This document shows positions 17,351 through 25,229 of a stretch of 64,000 nucleotides of DNA, in pieces. The notes beneath the pieces are model-generated. The model saw nothing but the letters and a program-made list of their open reading frames with translations, did not search any database and was not told the DNA's origin. Location: positions 372,001-436,000 of the forward strand of contig CAWEMO010000005.1 of the NCBI GenBank assembly GCA_963810195.1, read 5' to 3'. The DNA is from Chersky-840 sp963810195 (lineage in GTDB: Bacteria; Actinomycetota; Acidimicrobiia; Acidimicrobiales; UBA8190). A program made the position numbers and the translations under genes. Each line of letters opens with the position of its first letter. Position 1 is the stretch's first letter.

Positions 17351-17851
17351 TCAGGCCGAGATCTCGGCGGAGGTCTCGAGCCCCAGCGTGTACCCGGCCA
17401 GGAAGGTGTCGGCCTCCTCGGTCCGGGGGAAGCGGGCGACCAGTCGGCGGAAGCGCGGCGAGTGGGTCGGCTCGATCAGATGGGCGAGCTCGTGCACCAG
17501 CACGGCGTCGAGCACCCAGGCGGGCACGAAGCGGAGGCGCTCCGAGATGCGGATCTCACCGGTCCGGGACGTGCACGAGCCCCAGCGCCGCTGCTGGTTG
17601 CCGACCCAGCGGATCGAGCGGGGCCGCACCCCTCCCAGGTATTCGTCGGCCAGCACGGCGGCACGCTCCTCGAGGTCCTCGTCAGAGGTGGAGACGTGGG
17701 GGCGCTGGGCCAGGACGCGCTGGACGAGGCCCTCGACCAGTTCCACCCGGTCGGCCTTGCTCAGCCGGGCGGGGACGAGGATGACCACGCGGCCGTCCTG
17801 CCAGAAGCCGCTGGCGGTCTTCCGCCGGCGCGGGCTCGTGCGCACCTCCAC
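17351..17851 (-). CDS. YgjP/DUF45 family metal-dependent hydrolase (M48-like)
   Basis: The 166-residue product has the zinc metallopeptidase core VHELAHLIEPTHSPRF, with two His and a Glu in HELAH and a third likely ligand further on. The preceding NQQRRWGSCTSRTGEIRIS stretch is the YgjP/DUF45 hallmark. Function in the family is poorly known. The start is unclear: no ATG lies in frame. GTG codons at 17851 and 17845 begin the conserved part; the frame upstream is open but looks non-coding. Confidence 0.78.
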   Translation of the reverse strand: MEVRTSPRRRKTASGFWQDGRVVILVPARLSKADRVELVEGLVQRVLAQRPHVSTSDEDLEERAAVLADEYLGGVRPRSIRWVGNQQRRWGSCTSRTGEIRISERLRFVPAWVLDAVLVHELAHLIEPTHSPRFRRLVARFPRTEEADTFLAGYTLGLETSAEISA

Positions 17852-18086
17852 GGTCGGACGGGGCGGGGGCGCGGGCTCATCGCCGGCCCCGGCAGGCGTG
17901 GCGCGGTGTGCTCCTCCGCGCCGGTGGATCTGTCCGTATAGGTGTCGGTGTACGTGTCGGCCGACCCCTCGTGCCCCCCTCGAACTCCATGTCCCTACTA
18001 GATGTCGACGCGGCGGCGCAGTGCAAGACCCTGCGTGTGAATTTTGTGCGACTTCGGCGACCGTGGCGCCGGCGGCGTCCCTCCGG

Positions 18087-18449
18087 TCACCACCGCTTCT
18101 GCCGGCCACTGGCGTTGAGCTGGGCGAGGTACCGGTTGTAGGCGGCGAGCTCCTCGTCCTGTTCGTCGGGCTCATCGGCGTCGGGACCGGCTCCGGGGGC
18201 GGGCCCCTGGCCGCCGGGCTCTTCCGGCCCTCGCGTCTCCCGGACCGGCTCGTCATGGACGAGCTTCCACCACATGTACACCGCGTAGCCGCCGAAGATG
18301 GGCCACTCGAAGGTGTAGACCCAGCTCAAGGTGTTGCCCCCCAGGGCCCGCGACACCTGCCACCACGTCAGGGCGACACAGCCCGGGACGAAGACGAGCA
18401 AGGCGACGTGCAGGGAGACCGCACGCCTCGACGTCCACACGCTCCTCAC
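18087..18449 (-). CDS. Small two-TM membrane protein, actinobacterial
   Basis: The 120-residue protein has two predicted membrane helices: SLHVALLVFVPGCVALTWWQ, and a FEWPIFGGYAVYMWWKLV segment. A Pro/Gly/Asp-rich linker and a charged C-terminus (ELAAYNRYLAQLNASGRQK) follow. This architecture recurs in Actinomycetota, usually annotated as hypothetical or as a transcriptional-regulator-like membrane protein; I know no demonstrated function. It starts at 18449 and is divergent from the MFS gene across a 12-bp repeat array. Confidence 0.7.
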   Translation of the reverse strand: MRSVWTSRRAVSLHVALLVFVPGCVALTWWQVSRALGGNTLSWVYTFEWPIFGGYAVYMWWKLVHDEPVRETRGPEEPGGQGPAPGAGPDADEPDEQDEELAAYNRYLAQLNASGRQKRW

Positions 18450-18490
18450 CGTGGAAAGGCTAGCGACGGGCCTGCGGGCCGAGTCAGCCG

Positions 18491-18562
18491 GGGAGACGGT
18501 CCGGGAGACGGTCCGGGAGACGGTCCGGGAGACGGTCCGGGAGACGGTCCGGGAGACGGTCC
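18491..18562. repeat. 12-bp tandem repeat, six exact copies
   Basis: The unit GGGAGACGGTCC is repeated six times without error. It lies in the divergent promoter region between the two-TM protein gene (start 18449, minus) and the MFS gene (start 18688, plus). Confidence 0.92.
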
Positions 18563-18687
18563 GGAGCGAGCCCGCCTGCGTGTGCGCTCCCTGGTCCTGG
18601 ACACCGGCCGAGCCACGAAGGAGACTCTCCGTCCGAGTCGCAACCAGGCGCCACGGGAGGGCGAGCCCGGAGGCGGGAGGAGGTTAG

Positions 18688-20307
18688 GTGGCCCCGAAGG
18701 GATCGCCCGGCAGCTCCGAGCAGGGCCGGGAGGGCGGCACCGAGCGCCACTGGTGGACCCTCGTCGCCGTGTGCGGGGCGACGTTCATGCTCCTCGTGGA
18801 CATCACCATCGTGCAGGTGGCCCTGCCCACCATGCAGCGGTCGCTGCATGCGAGCTTCAGCGACCTCCAATGGGTCATCTCGGCCTACGCCCTGAGCCTG
18901 GCGGCGCTGATCCTCACTCAGGGCGCACTCGCCGACAAGTTCGGTCGCAAGCGCATCTTCATGTTCGGCCTGACCGTGTTCACCCTGGCCTCGGCGGCGT
19001 GCGGGTTGTCGCACACCCCGGCCGAGCTGATCGCGTCCCGCGCCGTGCAGGGGGTCGGGGGGGCGGCGATGTTCGCCACCTCGCTGGCGCTCATCGGCCA
19101 GGACTTCCAGGGCAAGGCGCGCGCCTCGGCCATCGCCGTGTGGGGGGCCACCGTCGGCGGCGCGGTCGCCATCGGCCCTCTCGTGGGTGGCGCCCTCACG
19201 AGCGCCTTCGGGTGGCAGTGGATCTTCTACGTGAACGTCCCCGTCGGGGTCCTGACGCTCCTGGTGAGCATGCGCATGGTCAACATGGCGGACCCGAACG
19301 CGGGGCGGCTCGACTGGAACGGCCTCCTGACCTTTTCGGGTGGCCTGTTCCTACTCATCCTCGGCCTGACCCGGGGGAACGACGACGGCTGGTCGAGCCG
19401 GAAGGTCGTGGTGACCCTGAGCGCGGCCGTGGTGCTTCTCGTCCTGTTCGTGATCGTCGAACTGCTCCAGAAGCGGCCTATGTTCGACCTGTCGTTGTTC
19501 CGCAAGCCCTCGTTCACGGGCGTGTCGGTGGCGACCTTCGGCATCGGCGCGGGCATGTTCGCCCTGCTGCCGTACCTGACGCTCTACCTCCAGAACGACC
19601 TGGGGCTGTCCCCGTTGCAAGGTGGTGAGCGCCTGCTCCCCCTGACCACGATGTCGTTCCTGGTGCCCCTGCTGTCGCGCCCGTTGACCGAGCGGGTTCC
19701 CGCCGGTCTGGCGCTGTGCGTGGGCCTGGCCACCTCGGCCGTGGGCATCTGGCTCTTCACGGGCCTCACCGTCGGCTCGAGCTGGAGGGCGCTGCTGCCC
19801 GGGCTCGTCGTCGGAGGGGTGGGGATCGGGCTCGCCAATCCCGCCATCGCCAAGATCGCCCTCGGTGTGGTGCCCCCCCAACGCGCCGGCATGGCGTCGG
19901 GGATCAGCAACACCTTCCGCATCGGGGGCGTGGCCACCGGTGTCGCCGCCCTCGGGGCCGTGTTCCAGCAGCGCCTCCAGTCGACGCTGCACGGGCTCGT
20001 GGGCGCCCACGAGGCCCCGGCGCTCGCCCGTGCCGTGGCGGCCGGAGGCACCCAGGCGGCCGCCAAGGCGTCAGGAGGAAAGGCGACGGTGGTCGCCGCC
20101 GCGCACCACGCCTTCGTGAACGGGATCAACGAGGTCGTGTGGGTGGGGGCCATCACGGTGGCGGTCGGGGCGGCCTTCGCCGTGCTCGTGCGGCGCAAGG
20201 ACTTCTACTCGCGTCGCCGCGCCGGCTACCGGCCGCCTGTTCCCCCTCCGCCCCCGTCCCCACCGTCGCCGGCCGAGCGCGACCTCGTGCCCGAAGCGGT
20301 CGGCTGA
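18688..20307 (+). CDS. MFS drug exporter, DHA2 (EmrB/QacA) type
   Basis: The 539-residue membrane protein has about 14 predicted helices. It shows the signature motifs of 14-TM proton antiporters: LLVDITIVQVALPTM in helix 1, GALADKFGRKRIF in the helix 2-3 loop (motif A), and IGPLVGGALTSAFGWQWIFYVN in the helix 5 region (motif C). It probably exports a hydrophobic compound or drug in exchange for protons. GTG at 18688 follows a strong GGAGGAGG. A Pro-rich C-terminal tail ends 11 bp before the alcohol dehydrogenase start, so the two may be one operon. Confidence 0.87.
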   Translation: MAPKGSPGSSEQGREGGTERHWWTLVAVCGATFMLLVDITIVQVALPTMQRSLHASFSDLQWVISAYALSLAALILTQGALADKFGRKRIFMFGLTVFTLASAACGLSHTPAELIASRAVQGVGGAAMFATSLALIGQDFQGKARASAIAVWGATVGGAVAIGPLVGGALTSAFGWQWIFYVNVPVGVLTLLVSMRMVNMADPNAGRLDWNGLLTFSGGLFLLILGLTRGNDDGWSSRKVVVTLSAAVVLLVLFVIVELLQKRPMFDLSLFRKPSFTGVSVATFGIGAGMFALLPYLTLYLQNDLGLSPLQGGERLLPLTTMSFLVPLLSRPLTERVPAGLALCVGLATSAVGIWLFTGLTVGSSWRALLPGLVVGGVGIGLANPAIAKIALGVVPPQRAGMASGISNTFRIGGVATGVAALGAVFQQRLQSTLHGLVGAHEAPALARAVAAGGTQAAAKASGGKATVVAAAHHAFVNGINEVVWVGAITVAVGAAFAVLVRRKDFYSRRRAGYRPPVPPPPPSPPSPAERDLVPEAVG

Positions 20308-20318
20308 GGGAGGGCCTG

Positions 20319-21464
20319 GTGGCGAACTCGAATCCCCGTCGTCCCGATCCGGGTGCCCCCGGCTCTTCCGATGCCTCGGGTGCTCCGGGTGTTCCGGGTG
20401 TTCCCGCGGTGATGCAGTCGGCGATCTACCGCCGTCCGGGTGACATCGGCGTCGAGGAGCGGCCCGTGCCCAGGCCGGGCCCCGGCGACGTGCTCGTCGA
20501 GGTGGCCTACTGCGGGATCTGCGGGTCCGACCTCCACATCATGATCGAGGGGTGGGGCAAGCCCGGCACCGTCGGCGGCCACGAGTACACCGGGATCGTG
20601 GCCGCGGTGGGCGAGGGCGTGACGGCGTGGGTGCCCGGCGACGCCGTGGTGTGCGGGCCGGCCCCGCGCTGTGGGGAGTGCCGCCGCTGTCGCGAGGGCA
20701 AGCCCTCGCAGTGCGAGCGCCGCGCCGCCCCCGTCGACGGGGACACCGGCGGGGGCTTCGCCCGCTACGTACTCGCCAACGCCCTCTCGCTGCTGCGCCT
20801 GCCCGAAGGGATGTCCCCGAGGGTGGCCGCCCTCGCCGAGCCCCTCGCTGTGGCGCTGCACGGCATCACCCGCTCGGGCATCGTCGCCGGTGACGCGGCG
20901 ATGGTCTTCGGCGCCGGCCCTATCGGTGCGCTCACCATCGCGGCCCTGGTCGCCAAGGACCTGGGGCCGCTGGTCGTGGTGGAGCCGAGCGAGCGCCGCC
21001 GGCGGCTCGCAACCGATCTGGGCGCGGCCGAGGTGCTGCATCCGACCGAGCTCGAGACCTTTCCGCCGTGGGAGCCCGAACGGCTGTCGTCGCGCGCCGT
21101 CGACGTGGTGTTCGAGTGCTCGGGCAAGAAGGCGGCCATGGAAGGCGGCTTCAACCAGCTCCGGCGGGGCGGGCACCTGGTGCTGGTGGGCGCGGGCATG
21201 GAGTCGCCGAGCTTCGACCCCAACCGCATGATCCTCAACGAGCTGACGGCGAGCGGCTCCTTCGTCTACGACGCCAACGGGTTCGAGCGCGCCCTGGAGC
21301 TCCTGGCGTCGGGACGGTTGCCCGTCGACGTGCTCATCGATCCCGACGACGTCTCGCTCGAGGGTCTCGGCGAAGCCATGCAGGGCCTGGCCGAGGGCCG
21401 TATCGCCGGGAAGGTCATGGTGGTGCCGGGGGGCGCGCCCGGGCCCCGAGAAGGAGGCGACTGA
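20319..21464 (+). CDS. Zinc-dependent medium-chain alcohol dehydrogenase
   Basis: The protein has the MDR layout. An N-terminal catalytic domain has GICGSD and GGHEYTG, supplying the Cys, His and Glu ligands of catalytic zinc. A structural zinc lobe reads CGECRRCREGKPSQC. The Rossmann segment VFGAGPIGALTIAAL is followed by VVVEPSERRR. The overall form is closest to threonine/sorbitol-dehydrogenase-like enzymes. GTG at 20319 has a GGGAGGG five bases upstream, giving an extra 31-residue Pro/Gly-rich leader. The conserved part begins at the ATG at 20412. The downstream VOC gene starts within its stop codon (TGATG). Confidence 0.85.
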   Translation: MANSNPRRPDPGAPGSSDASGAPGVPGVPAVMQSAIYRRPGDIGVEERPVPRPGPGDVLVEVAYCGICGSDLHIMIEGWGKPGTVGGHEYTGIVAAVGEGVTAWVPGDAVVCGPAPRCGECRRCREGKPSQCERRAAPVDGDTGGGFARYVLANALSLLRLPEGMSPRVAALAEPLAVALHGITRSGIVAGDAAMVFGAGPIGALTIAALVAKDLGPLVVVEPSERRRRLATDLGAAEVLHPTELETFPPWEPERLSSRAVDVVFECSGKKAAMEGGFNQLRRGGHLVLVGAGMESPSFDPNRMILNELTASGSFVYDANGFERALELLASGRLPVDVLIDPDDVSLEGLGEAMQGLAEGRIAGKVMVVPGGAPGPREGGD

Positions 21465-21913
21465 TGGCACATCCCTACTACCCCTCGGGCAACCCCCGGT
21501 TCAACCACGTCGCCTTCAGCGTGCCATCGGATCTTCTCGACGAGTCGAATCGTGCCGACATCACCCGGTTCTGGGGGCAGGTGCTCGGCTTCGACGAGAT
21601 GCCGATGATGACCCTCGACCGCAAGCGCCTCATCCTGTCGTGCGTGCACTGGGACCAGTTCATCTTCCTCATCGCCGAGGAAGAACCCATGCGCTGTCCC
21701 CGCATGGACCATTTCGGCTTCGCCGTCGGGGCGCTCGACGAGCTGGTCGCGGCGCGCGACCGTGCCCTCGAGTTCCGCCAGCAGGACCCGCGTGTGGACC
21801 TCATCGACCTCGCGGTCGACGACCGGGGGCCGATCAAGATCCACTCCATCTACGTCGGCTACCTGCTGCCGATGCTGTGCGAGCTGCAGTGGTGGGAATT
21901 CGAGGGCTCGTGA
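21464..21913 (+). CDS. VOC superfamily (glyoxalase/dioxygenase-like) protein
   Basis: The 149-residue protein carries one vicinal-oxygen-chelate unit: FNHVAFSVPSD at the start, RMDHFGFAVGALDELVAARD in the middle, and a final KIHSIYVGYLLPMLCELQWWEF. The His residues at the ends of strands and the late Glu could bind a divalent metal. The substrate is unknown. Its start overlaps the alcohol dehydrogenase stop and is preceded by AAGGAGG. This suggests the two enzymes act on one pathway, for example processing a ring-cleavage or keto-alcohol intermediate. Confidence 0.8.
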   Translation: MAHPYYPSGNPRFNHVAFSVPSDLLDESNRADITRFWGQVLGFDEMPMMTLDRKRLILSCVHWDQFIFLIAEEEPMRCPRMDHFGFAVGALDELVAARDRALEFRQQDPRVDLIDLAVDDRGPIKIHSIYVGYLLPMLCELQWWEFEGS

Positions 21914-21972
21914 GCGGGGGTCTCGCCCAGCCGGCGTAATCGGTGGTCCAGCCGGCCGGTTCAGCCGGTGGT

Positions 21973-22323
21973 TCAGCCGGCCGCGGACTCCTGGGTCTCG
22001 GAGGTGGCGTCCGTGTCGGAGATGTCCTCGAAGCTGAGGCGCTGAGCGATACGGGTCGTCTCGGCTTCACCGTCGCCATCGACGAGGTACATCCGCTGGG
22101 TCGCCTGGGCCCCGCGGCGCGAGCGCCCGCGGACCTTGCGCCCACTCTTGACCCCGTGGCGCCCCTGGCGCATGGACACGGGCAGGCGCTCCCGGAGATT
22201 GGACCTCGCCGCGATGAAGATGTCGTCTGCGCCGAGCCATGCCTCGCCCGCGGCCTCGCCGACGTCCGGCTCGACCACCGAGGTGGGCTCACCTTCGTCG
22301 TGCAGCTCAGTACGAGTTCCCAC
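21973..22323 (-). CDS. Hypothetical basic protein
   Basis: The 116-residue protein is hydrophilic, with acidic ends and a basic middle (RQGRHGVKSGRKVRGRSRRG). It shows no membrane segment, signal or motif I recognise. The GTG start at 22323 is favoured because a GGAGGG lies 6 bases upstream. Its 3' end lies beside imperfect repeats of about 18 bp around CGGTGGTTCAGCCGGCC (21941-21985). Expression is plausible but no function can be assigned. Confidence 0.5.
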   Translation of the reverse strand: MGTRTELHDEGEPTSVVEPDVGEAAGEAWLGADDIFIAARSNLRERLPVSMRQGRHGVKSGRKVRGRSRRGAQATQRMYLVDGDGEAETTRIAQRLSFEDISDTDATSETQESAAG

Positions 22324-22547
22324 AGGTTCCCTCCGCGTCACAGGCCGCGAGCACTTCACGCGACGGGTCAGAGTGCCCGTCGACGATCAACGCAGATCCA
22401 AGGGATTCCCAAAACTTCGGCAACCGTGCGTGTCACGCAGGTCGGTTGCGAAGCCGACACAGGTACATCGTCGGCCAGGTAGGTCGCATGACCTACCTGA
22501 TGTCCGCCGACGGCGCGACCCGGACCCACACGCGGTGTCGGGCGGGC

Positions 22548-23003
22548 TCAGGGTGGCGGCTTTTCGCGCCTTCCCGCATCACCCGCAGGTGGCAGGTTGG
22601 CGTTGAGGCGCAGGACCTGATCGTGGTCCTCGGGCCTCAGGCCGAGCGCGGTGACGAGCTCGCGGGCGACTTCTTCGTTGATCTCCTCACGCAGACGCCG
22701 TCCCTTCGGCGTCAAGGTGAGCATCCGGATGCGTCGATCGCCGGGCTCGGGGATCCGTGCGACGAGCCCCAGACGCTCGACCCGGTCGACCAGACCGGTC
22801 ACGTTGGACGGGTCACAGGCGAGCTCCTCGGCGAAGGCGCGCATCGAGACCGGTTCGTCGAGGAGCCGCAGCAGGCCCACCTGGGGTGCGGTCAGGTCGT
22901 GGCGAAGGCCGACCGAGGACATCACCTCGTGGGTCCGCCTGGTCAGTTCGAGCAGACCCTCGACGACATTTTGAAGTTCCTGGTTGGAGGCGGTCTCGGG
23001 CAC
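22548..23003 (-). CDS. MarR family transcriptional regulator
   Basis: The 151-residue protein has the winged helix-turn-helix of MarR. A dimerisation helix comes first. The recognition region reads RAFAEELACDPSNVTGLVDRVERLGLV, and the wing carries the diagnostic PGDRRIRMLTLTPKG. MarR proteins bind palindromes as dimers and let go when a phenolic or similar ligand binds. The GTG start at 23003 is adjacent to an inverted repeat in the divergent promoter shared with the next gene. It therefore probably represses itself and the mycothiol-isomerase-like gene. Confidence 0.87.
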   Translation of the reverse strand: MPETASNQELQNVVEGLLELTRRTHEVMSSVGLRHDLTAPQVGLLRLLDEPVSMRAFAEELACDPSNVTGLVDRVERLGLVARIPEPGDRRIRMLTLTPKGRRLREEINEEVARELVTALGLRPEDHDQVLRLNANLPPAGDAGRREKPPP

Positions 23004-23024
23004 GGGCCCAGTCTCTCAGCAAGT

Positions 23025-23061
23025 GCTTGACTCCCTCAAGCATTCCCAGGATACTTGAGGG
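23025..23061. promoter_or_regulatory. Probable MarR operator in divergent promoter
   Basis: Two overlapping inverted repeats are visible: GCTTGA-CTCCC-TCAAGC (23025-23041), and CCCTCAAG (23033-23040) paired with CTTGAGGG (23054-23061) across 13 bases. Both use the same CTTGAG half-site. Their place between the MarR gene and its divergent neighbour fits an autoregulatory operator. Confidence 0.6.
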
Positions 23062-23116
23062 GGCAATAGTCGATGACGCAAGCAACGTCGTCACGACACG
23101 TGATGGAGGAGACCCC

Positions 23117-23890
23117 TTGTCTGTCGCTTCGCAGATGATCGCCGCCCTCCGTCGGTCGCAGGACCACCTGACGGCGCTGGTGGCAGGGCTCGACGGTCCG
23201 GGACTCCGGCGTCGGTCGTACAGCTCGGACTGGAGCATCGCTCAGGTGCTCTCGCATCTGGGCAGCCAGGCCGAGATCTTCGGCCTCCTTCTCGAAGCCG
23301 GGCTGTCAGGTGGTGAGGCGCCGGCGCCGGACGCGTTCCCCCCCATCTGGGACGCCTGGAACGCACGCAGTCCGGAGGATCAGGCCAGAGACAGCATCGC
23401 CGCCAACGAAGGGTTCGTGCGACGCCTCGAAGCTCTCGACGCCGCGGAGCTGGACTGCCTCCATCTCTCTGCGTTCGGCATGGACCTCGACGCGGCGGCG
23501 TTCCTTCGCCTGCGGCTCCCGGAACAAGCCATCCACAGCTGGGACATCGCCGTGGTCCTCGACCCCGCTGCCACGGTGGCCCACGACGCGGTGGAGCTGC
23601 TCATCGACGGCTTGGCGCCCATGGTGGGGAGGGTGGGGAAGCCCACCCCGACGCCGATGACGCTGCGGGTCACGACAACCGATCCCGAGCGCGGCTTCGC
23701 CCTCGTGACCGACGGTGTGCGCCTCGAGCCGTGGTCCGAGCGCGCCCATGACGGCGAAGTGATCCTTTCGGCCGAGGAGCTGCTCCGCCTGGTCTACGGG
23801 CGCCTCGACTCCGCGCACGCGGCGTCGCTGCGTCTCGACGCGTCCCCGATGAGCCTCGACTACCTACGCGCCGTCTTCACCGGCGTCTGA
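23117..23890 (+). CDS. Maleylpyruvate isomerase family protein (mycothiol-dependent type)
   Basis: The 257-residue protein has an N-terminal DinB-like four-helix bundle with VLSHLGSQAEIF and AIHSWDIAVVL. These supply His residues typical of the metal site in mycothiol-dependent maleylpyruvate isomerase relatives. A C-terminal mixed domain follows (MTLRVTTTDPERGF and later). Mycothiol is an actinobacterial thiol, consistent with the organism. A TTG at 23117 is chosen as start because GGAGGA lies 6-7 bases upstream and the conserved helix begins right after it. It is divergently transcribed from the MarR gene and is probably its target, perhaps for detoxification. Confidence 0.78.
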   Translation: MSVASQMIAALRRSQDHLTALVAGLDGPGLRRRSYSSDWSIAQVLSHLGSQAEIFGLLLEAGLSGGEAPAPDAFPPIWDAWNARSPEDQARDSIAANEGFVRRLEALDAAELDCLHLSAFGMDLDAAAFLRLRLPEQAIHSWDIAVVLDPAATVAHDAVELLIDGLAPMVGRVGKPTPTPMTLRVTTTDPERGFALVTDGVRLEPWSERAHDGEVILSAEELLRLVYGRLDSAHAASLRLDASPMSLDYLRAVFTGV

Positions 23891-24277
23891 TTCCCGTCGC
23901 GCGCCTCTGGGCCTTGGCGGTGCCCGGGTGTCTCCGGGTGTCGGCGCCGGGCGGAGGAGGCCTCTCGGGACCCGATCAGTTTGAGCACGGTGCGGCGCCC
24001 GTAGCGCTTCTTCAGGTAGTCGTCATCTCCTGCACACGCATGTCCGGGACGAAACTTGTCCGGTATCTCTCAATAGGGCGTCTCCATATGGTGTGCAAGG
24101 AACGGACCACATAACGAGATCTAAAACGTCACTGCACGAATGGATGAACGTTTGACCAACTTCCTTGAGCACTCCTACACGAAGAGTGCACGAAGAGTTC
24201 GCCCCTCGGTCACCAGGATCAACGCTCAGGTCGGTCACAATCAAACCGGCCAGGTCGCAGCACAGGAAAGGTCTGCA
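23891..24277. other. Intergenic region without a supported gene
   Basis: No convincing gene is seen. On the minus strand around 23975-24030 a short coding-like stretch reads DDYLKKRYGRR, which may be the 3' end of a decayed gene. The right part is AT-richer and should hold the promoter of the secreted protein at 24278. Confidence 0.4.
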
Positions 24278-24955
24278 ATGCAGATGGCAACAAGACTTGC
24301 GTTGGTCCTCGTGGCTGCTTCGTCGGTGCTCTCCATGGTCGTACTGGATGCCGGGCCAGCCGGGGCCAGCACAATTACGAACGGCTCCATCGTTCCCGAC
24401 TCGGTCGTGCCGATCGATAGCTACACACCCGACTCGCCCTTCTCGAGTGGCCAAGTGGTTTCGGTCGTGGTGCCGGCGAACTCGGTCTTTGCGCCCGGTG
24501 TGCAGATCAGCATTGTGGAATGTGCTGCACCGGATGGCGTGTTACCCACGATGCCGTCTCAGTGTGACGGAGAGACCCTCGAAGCCGACACCATCCTCAC
24601 CGCTTCTAATGGCTCCATTGACTACACCGATGCCGGAGTCGATGCGGGATTCACCATCTACGCATTGCCAGATACGGATCCATCGACGCTGGGCGAGGCA
24701 TCAACCAGCACGCCAGTGTGCAATTTGACCGAGGAGTGCGTGCTTTACGTCGGTGAGAACCAGCAGAACTTCTCCGCGCCCCACGTCTTCTCGCAGGGCT
24801 TCTACGTCAATCCGACACCAGGCGATACCGGCGCCAATCCCGGCGACGGATTGCCAGAAACTCCGTACGGATTGGCTCTTCCGGTGACCGCGGCGGGACT
24901 CTTGGGAGCGGCGGCTCTGATGGCGCGCCGCCGGAGGTCTGCGAGCAAGACCTGA
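24278..24955 (+). CDS. Secreted surface protein with LPETP-hydrophobic-RRRR tail
   Basis: The 225-residue protein has an N-terminal signal peptide (MQMATRLALVLVAASSVLSM, cleavage near PAGAS). A beta-rich extracellular part of about 160 residues has paired Cys (CAAP, QCDG, VCNLTEEC). The C-terminus reads LPETPYG, then a 20-residue hydrophobic segment, then RRRRS. This is the layout of a cell-wall sorting signal, although the LPxTG motif has Pro instead of Gly. It may be sortase-linked or simply membrane-anchored. ATG at 24278 is favoured by AGGAAAGG upstream. The base composition is less GC-rich than the genes to the left, marking the start of the variable region. Confidence 0.7.
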   Translation: MQMATRLALVLVAASSVLSMVVLDAGPAGASTITNGSIVPDSVVPIDSYTPDSPFSSGQVVSVVVPANSVFAPGVQISIVECAAPDGVLPTMPSQCDGETLEADTILTASNGSIDYTDAGVDAGFTIYALPDTDPSTLGEASTSTPVCNLTEECVLYVGENQQNFSAPHVFSQGFYVNPTPGDTGANPGDGLPETPYGLALPVTAAGLLGAAALMARRRRSASKT

Positions 24956-25229
24956 TCTCGTCGCCTCACAACAAGGAGCAGGGGGCGGGTCCTCGACTCC
25001 ATCGGGGAAGAGCATGTCAGTCCGGAGTGACATCCGGTCCGAATCGAGCTGCCCAAGCAGCAGTGACACAAGTGGCGACAGTGACGCAAAGTGGCTCTCT
25101 TGCTTGACCGTCTCATCGATGTCGGGTTGACGTACTGGGACTCTTCACTTAGGTTCCATGTTCGCGGGCAGTGTCATAACCACTCTGCGAAGGCGCGCCT
25201 TGGCGGGGGTTGAAAAGGAAGGCTGCGTG

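Noticed and set aside
23960..24060. Minus-strand fragment reading DDYLKKRYGRR as the end of a transposase
   Set aside because: It is too short to assign to any family and has no upstream continuation.
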